In this document: in pieces, positions 61,339 through 64,000 of the stretch
Position numbering within the stretch: position 1 is the first letter of the stretch
How the letters are laid out: each line of letters begins with the position of its first letter
Source: an uncultured Bacilli bacterium
GTDB lineage: Bacteria; Bacillota_I; Bacilli_A; RF39; UBA660
Length of the DNA stretch: 64,000 nt
Assembly (NCBI GenBank): GCA_934090685.1
Contig: CAKOJN010000008.1
Coordinates: 1 to 64,000 of the forward strand
Direction: 5' to 3'
Translations under genes and position numbers: made by a program
Notes under the pieces: generated by a model
What the model saw: only the letters and a program-made list of their open reading frames with translations
The model's database searches: none
What the model was told of the DNA's origin: nothing

Positions 61339-61506
61339 TTAATACTCATCATCAAATTCACTTTCATTTATTTTTTTTAACTCTTGATATTCTGGAGAGT
61401 TTTCTTCAATAACTTTTTCTATTTCACAAAAACATTCAATGTATTTTAAATAGTTTTTGTCATCTTTTTTAAGTTCTTCTATTTCTTGATTAATATCATT
61501 TATCAT
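61339..61506 (-). CDS. Small acidic helical protein, 55 aa
   Basis: Starts at an ATG that overlaps the stop codon of the large upstream gene (ATGA), and is too short for most gene lists. The product is acidic and helical (NDINQEIEELKKDDKNYL, VIEENSPEYQELKKINES), with two cysteines in ECFCEIEK. Overlap coupling and clean codon use support a real gene. I see no domain. It probably works with the large protein encoded before it. Confidence 0.7.
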   Translation of the reverse strand: MINDINQEIEELKKDDKNYLKYIECFCEIEKVIEENSPEYQELKKINESEFDDEY

Positions 61507-64000
61507 AATTTTTCCTCCAAAGAAACTATCGCAAGATTTTCTCTTTTTGCTACATTAATTATTTCATCAGTTACAATTCCAGAAACAATAATAAATTTAG
61601 GAATAAGACTATTCTTATTAATAATTCTATCTTTATTAAATTTTAATATGGTTCTATCATCATATGTTGTAAATCTGAAATTAACATTGTCAGGTATAAA
61701 TTCATAGCAATATGAATTCTTTAATATTTCACTAGCATTACTATAACTATAGTGTATTTTATCATCGTTATATGAAGATAACACTTTAAAGTCATTGCCA
61801 TAAACAGTGTATACATTAATTCCGTCAACTTCTTTTTTAGTTACAAACTCTATTTCAGAAGACATTTCATCTAGTTCTTTTAATGATACGATTGATGAAT
61901 TAATAATTTCTCTTTTGTATTTTTTTAATTTTTCAAATAAACTGTTCACAACGACAATATTTCTTTTGATTTTCTTGTTAAGCATCTTATCGACAAAGGA
62001 AAACAATACCTCATCATCATCGTATGAAAATAATTTACTTATAAACGTTAAATATGATAACTCATTTTTATTAAATATATTTTTATCGTCTATTTTGAAA
62101 CTTTCTAATACTGAAGGATCATATACGTCTATTATTTGTTTAATAGTAGTCATTTCTAACCATCCACTATTTCCTTTTGAATTAAATCCTTTGTTGAACA
62201 AATACTTGCATAATATATTTTTATATATTGTACTATCTTTAATATTTGAAAGTTCAATTAAAAATTGTTTTAAAAAATCTATATCATAATTGTTAAGTGC
62301 TTTATAATCGCTGATGTTAAGCGGATTGTTAAATGAAGCTAAGGCATTTATAAAACCTTCAATTTCTTTAGAAGATAATTTTTTATCAATACTAGACATT
62401 AATAATTCTTTATTATATGTAAAGTTTTCAATTGATTTATATAATGTTTCTTTACTATCACTATATATTTTTTTAAGTATATTATAATAATTAATAAATA
62501 ATTTTCTATTAAAATCATTTTTAACAATATATAATAATGTTGATACGTTAGTATGATTACTCCTGTTAAATTTCTCTAATATATCTTTAGTTATAAATGA
62601 AAATCTATTATCAAAAAGTTCTAATGAACATATTTCATATAAATCAGATTCATTTTCTATAGTTGTGTGATAAGCATTAGTTAATAATTCATTTAATGTT
62701 TTAATTTTAAAGTCACGAGAATCTGTTGCTTTATCATTTTTGTATTTTAAATTTACTCCAATATACATACTAACTTTTTTATAATCGTTATTCAATATTA
62801 TATTTTTATTAAACAATATTTTAAAAAGATCAAATACACATTCATAGTCATTAAAATAATTATAATCTTCTAAATTAGTTAAGTATTCATTAAATATTTT
62901 ATTAATTATTTTATAGTAATTTGTATACACTTCATCACTATTATAATATAATCTAAATAGGTTCAAACATCTTGAATTACAATCTATTATTATTTTATCT
63001 TTAGTTGCTCTATCAACTGAATCATTGTATAGAGGTACTATATATGGAAGTACATAGTTAATATCTATTTTAACTAATTCATTAATTGTTTCTAATGGTA
63101 AAGATCTAATAATATTTATTATTTTTTTATTATATTGATAAGATAAATTATTACTTTTATTATCAAACCTGTATAATTTGCCTTTGGCATTTAATAAACC
63201 TTTATCAATAAATATATTTATTATTTCATCAGAAGATTTATTTTTTATGTTTTCAAGTATTCCATATATGAACTTATGGCTTTTTTCATCTACACTTTTT
63301 AATGATGATATATTTACATATTTAATAAGACTAATATCATATTTTAATAAGTTTACAAGAATATTTTCATCAATGTAATTAATCATGGATGGATATTTTA
63401 TTATGTATTCTTTTTGAATATCGATTTCCATATCTTTTAAGAGTGTTAAGTCATTATTAATTTTGTCTAATTGTTTTGATACATATGATTCTCTAGCAGG
63501 ACCGCTTATATACCTTGCATATTCTTCATCATCACTATATTTGCTTTGAATATTCATCGGAGCATATTCAATAAATGCAGGATTTACTGGTATTATATAT
63601 TCCCATTGCTTTTCTGTTAATTTATCTTTAATTTTATTAATAACATTTATAGTTTCTTTAAAATCTTTTTTTTCAAGAACAGTTATAACTTTCTTTAAGT
63701 CATCCATGTATAATTTTGCTACATCATCAGGTCTTTGAAAGTATAGAGATAAGTATTCATCATATTCACTTTCGGAAAATTTGACCACAAAAGAATTCAT
63801 AAAGAATTTATTGTCATCAAGCCAATTCAAAACAATCTGTTTTTTTGCTTCATCAGAAGCATAATTAAACATAGATAAATTACTATTCACCCTAGAAACT
63901 TGAAAATCTATAGGTAGTATTCTTATAAGTTCTTTATAGTTAAAGAATAAATATGAAAGAACAATTTCATTGTTTTCAAATTCTTTATTGTCTAAAAAAC
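61503..64000 (-). CDS. Large unrecognised protein, N-terminus beyond right edge
   Basis: At least 832 codons are visible. The frame stays open through the right edge, so the GTG at 63890 is not a start: the upstream reading (PIDFQVSRVNSN and before) looks like the same kind of protein. It has no signal peptide or membrane helix in view. It is Asn/Lys/Asp/Ile-rich and mostly helical, with repeated short Leu/Ile/Tyr-rich helices as in HEAT- or TPR-like solenoids, and a small alpha/beta end (FIIVSGIVTDEIINVAKREN). I do not recognise the family. Cytoplasmic location is likely. It overlaps the 55-aa gene by four bases. Confidence 0.75.
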   Translation of the reverse strand, partial: FLDNKEFENNEIVLSYLFFNYKELIRILPIDFQVSRVNSNLSMFNYASDEAKKQIVLNWLDDNKFFMNSFVVKFSESEYDEYLSLYFQRPDDVAKLYMDDLKKVITVLEKKDFKETINVINKIKDKLTEKQWEYIIPVNPAFIEYAPMNIQSKYSDDEEYARYISGPARESYVSKQLDKINNDLTLLKDMEIDIQKEYIIKYPSMINYIDENILVNLLKYDISLIKYVNISSLKSVDEKSHKFIYGILENIKNKSSDEIINIFIDKGLLNAKGKLYRFDNKSNNLSYQYNKKIINIIRSLPLETINELVKIDINYVLPYIVPLYNDSVDRATKDKIIIDCNSRCLNLFRLYYNSDEVYTNYYKIINKIFNEYLTNLEDYNYFNDYECVFDLFKILFNKNIILNNDYKKVSMYIGVNLKYKNDKATDSRDFKIKTLNELLTNAYHTTIENESDLYEICSLELFDNRFSFITKDILEKFNRSNHTNVSTLLYIVKNDFNRKLFINYYNILKKIYSDSKETLYKSIENFTYNKELLMSSIDKKLSSKEIEGFINALASFNNPLNISDYKALNNYDIDFLKQFLIELSNIKDSTIYKNILCKYLFNKGFNSKGNSGWLEMTTIKQIIDVYDPSVLESFKIDDKNIFNKNELSYLTFISKLFSYDDDEVLFSFVDKMLNKKIKRNIVVVNSLFEKLKKYKREIINSSIVSLKELDEMSSEIEFVTKKEVDGINVYTVYGNDFKVLSSYNDDKIHYSYSNASEILKNSYCYEFIPDNVNFRFTTYDDRTILKFNKDRIINKNSLIPKFIIVSGIVTDEIINVAKRENLAIVSLEEKL

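Noticed and set aside
63888..63890. GTG as the start of the large right-edge protein
   Set aside because: The frame is open through the window edge and the upstream translation looks like the same protein, so the start is outside.

Overview
The window is very AT-rich and comes from a spore-forming, Gram-positive-type bacterium of the Bacillota. The spore signs are a CotE coat protein and a complete three-gene GerA-type germinant receptor. The envelope signs are ribitol-type wall teichoic acid genes, an LTA synthase-like enzyme, an LCP ligase and a class B-type sortase. TGA is a normal stop codon (ATGA stop/start overlaps at several junctions) and Trp is TGG, so this is not a mollicute code. 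My best guess, by inference only, is an uncultured gut Bacilli lineage.

Layout. 1-5586: a truncated hendecad-repeat protein, cotE, a membrane acyltransferase and gerAA-gerAC-gerAB. 5591-7239: a hypothetical gene, the rpsP-khpA pair and a HAD phosphatase. 7322-27919: a large teichoic acid and glycopolymer region. It holds a GtrB-like glycosyltransferase, PIG-L deacetylases, GtrA/GT-C-like membrane proteins, two GT2-glycerophosphotransferase fusions, TagGH export, two short TagB-like transferases, tarJ, tarI, gpsA, tagO and an SGNH hydrolase. 28040-33670: an operon on the + strand encoding a dockerin-tailed glucosaminidase, a membrane-anchored cohesin protein and an LCP ligase. 33706-35563: an AbiL/RloAB-like defence pair. 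35729-38846: ltaS, a small membrane protein and a tagD gene broken by an in-frame TGA.

38940-59757: about 21 kb, all on the minus strand, that I read as a Tad-like (type IVc pilus) locus with unusual cargo. The machine part has TadZ, TadA, TadB, TadC, two CpaB/SAF-like proteins, a TadE-like protein, a small pilin candidate with its own promoter, and a VirB2/TrbC-like small membrane protein with its own promoter and terminator. Upstream are two duplicated three-gene cassettes (about 220 aa signal-peptide/TM protein, about 1150 aa Cys-rich secreted protein, about 430 aa pilin-like-anchor protein), each with its own promoter-like upstream sequence and terminator. Before these come a sortase with a large N-terminal domain, another signal-peptide/TM protein and a thioredoxin-fold-like protein without CxxC. 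59798-64000: queG, an HD-domain protein, a 55-aa protein and a large unrecognised protein running off the right edge.

How it works together: TagO, TarI/J, GpsA, the glycerophosphotransferases and TagGH would make and export wall teichoic acid, and the LCP protein would attach it. GtrB, GtrA, GT-C and PIG-L modules would add and trim sugars outside the membrane. Sigma-A promoters are easy to read here and very often carry an extended -10 (TGnTATAAT). Three promoters in front of the spore genes instead look like sporulation-sigma sites. No tRNA, rRNA, CRISPR array, insertion sequence or recognisable riboswitch was seen, and no gene-free stretch exceeds about 210 bases.
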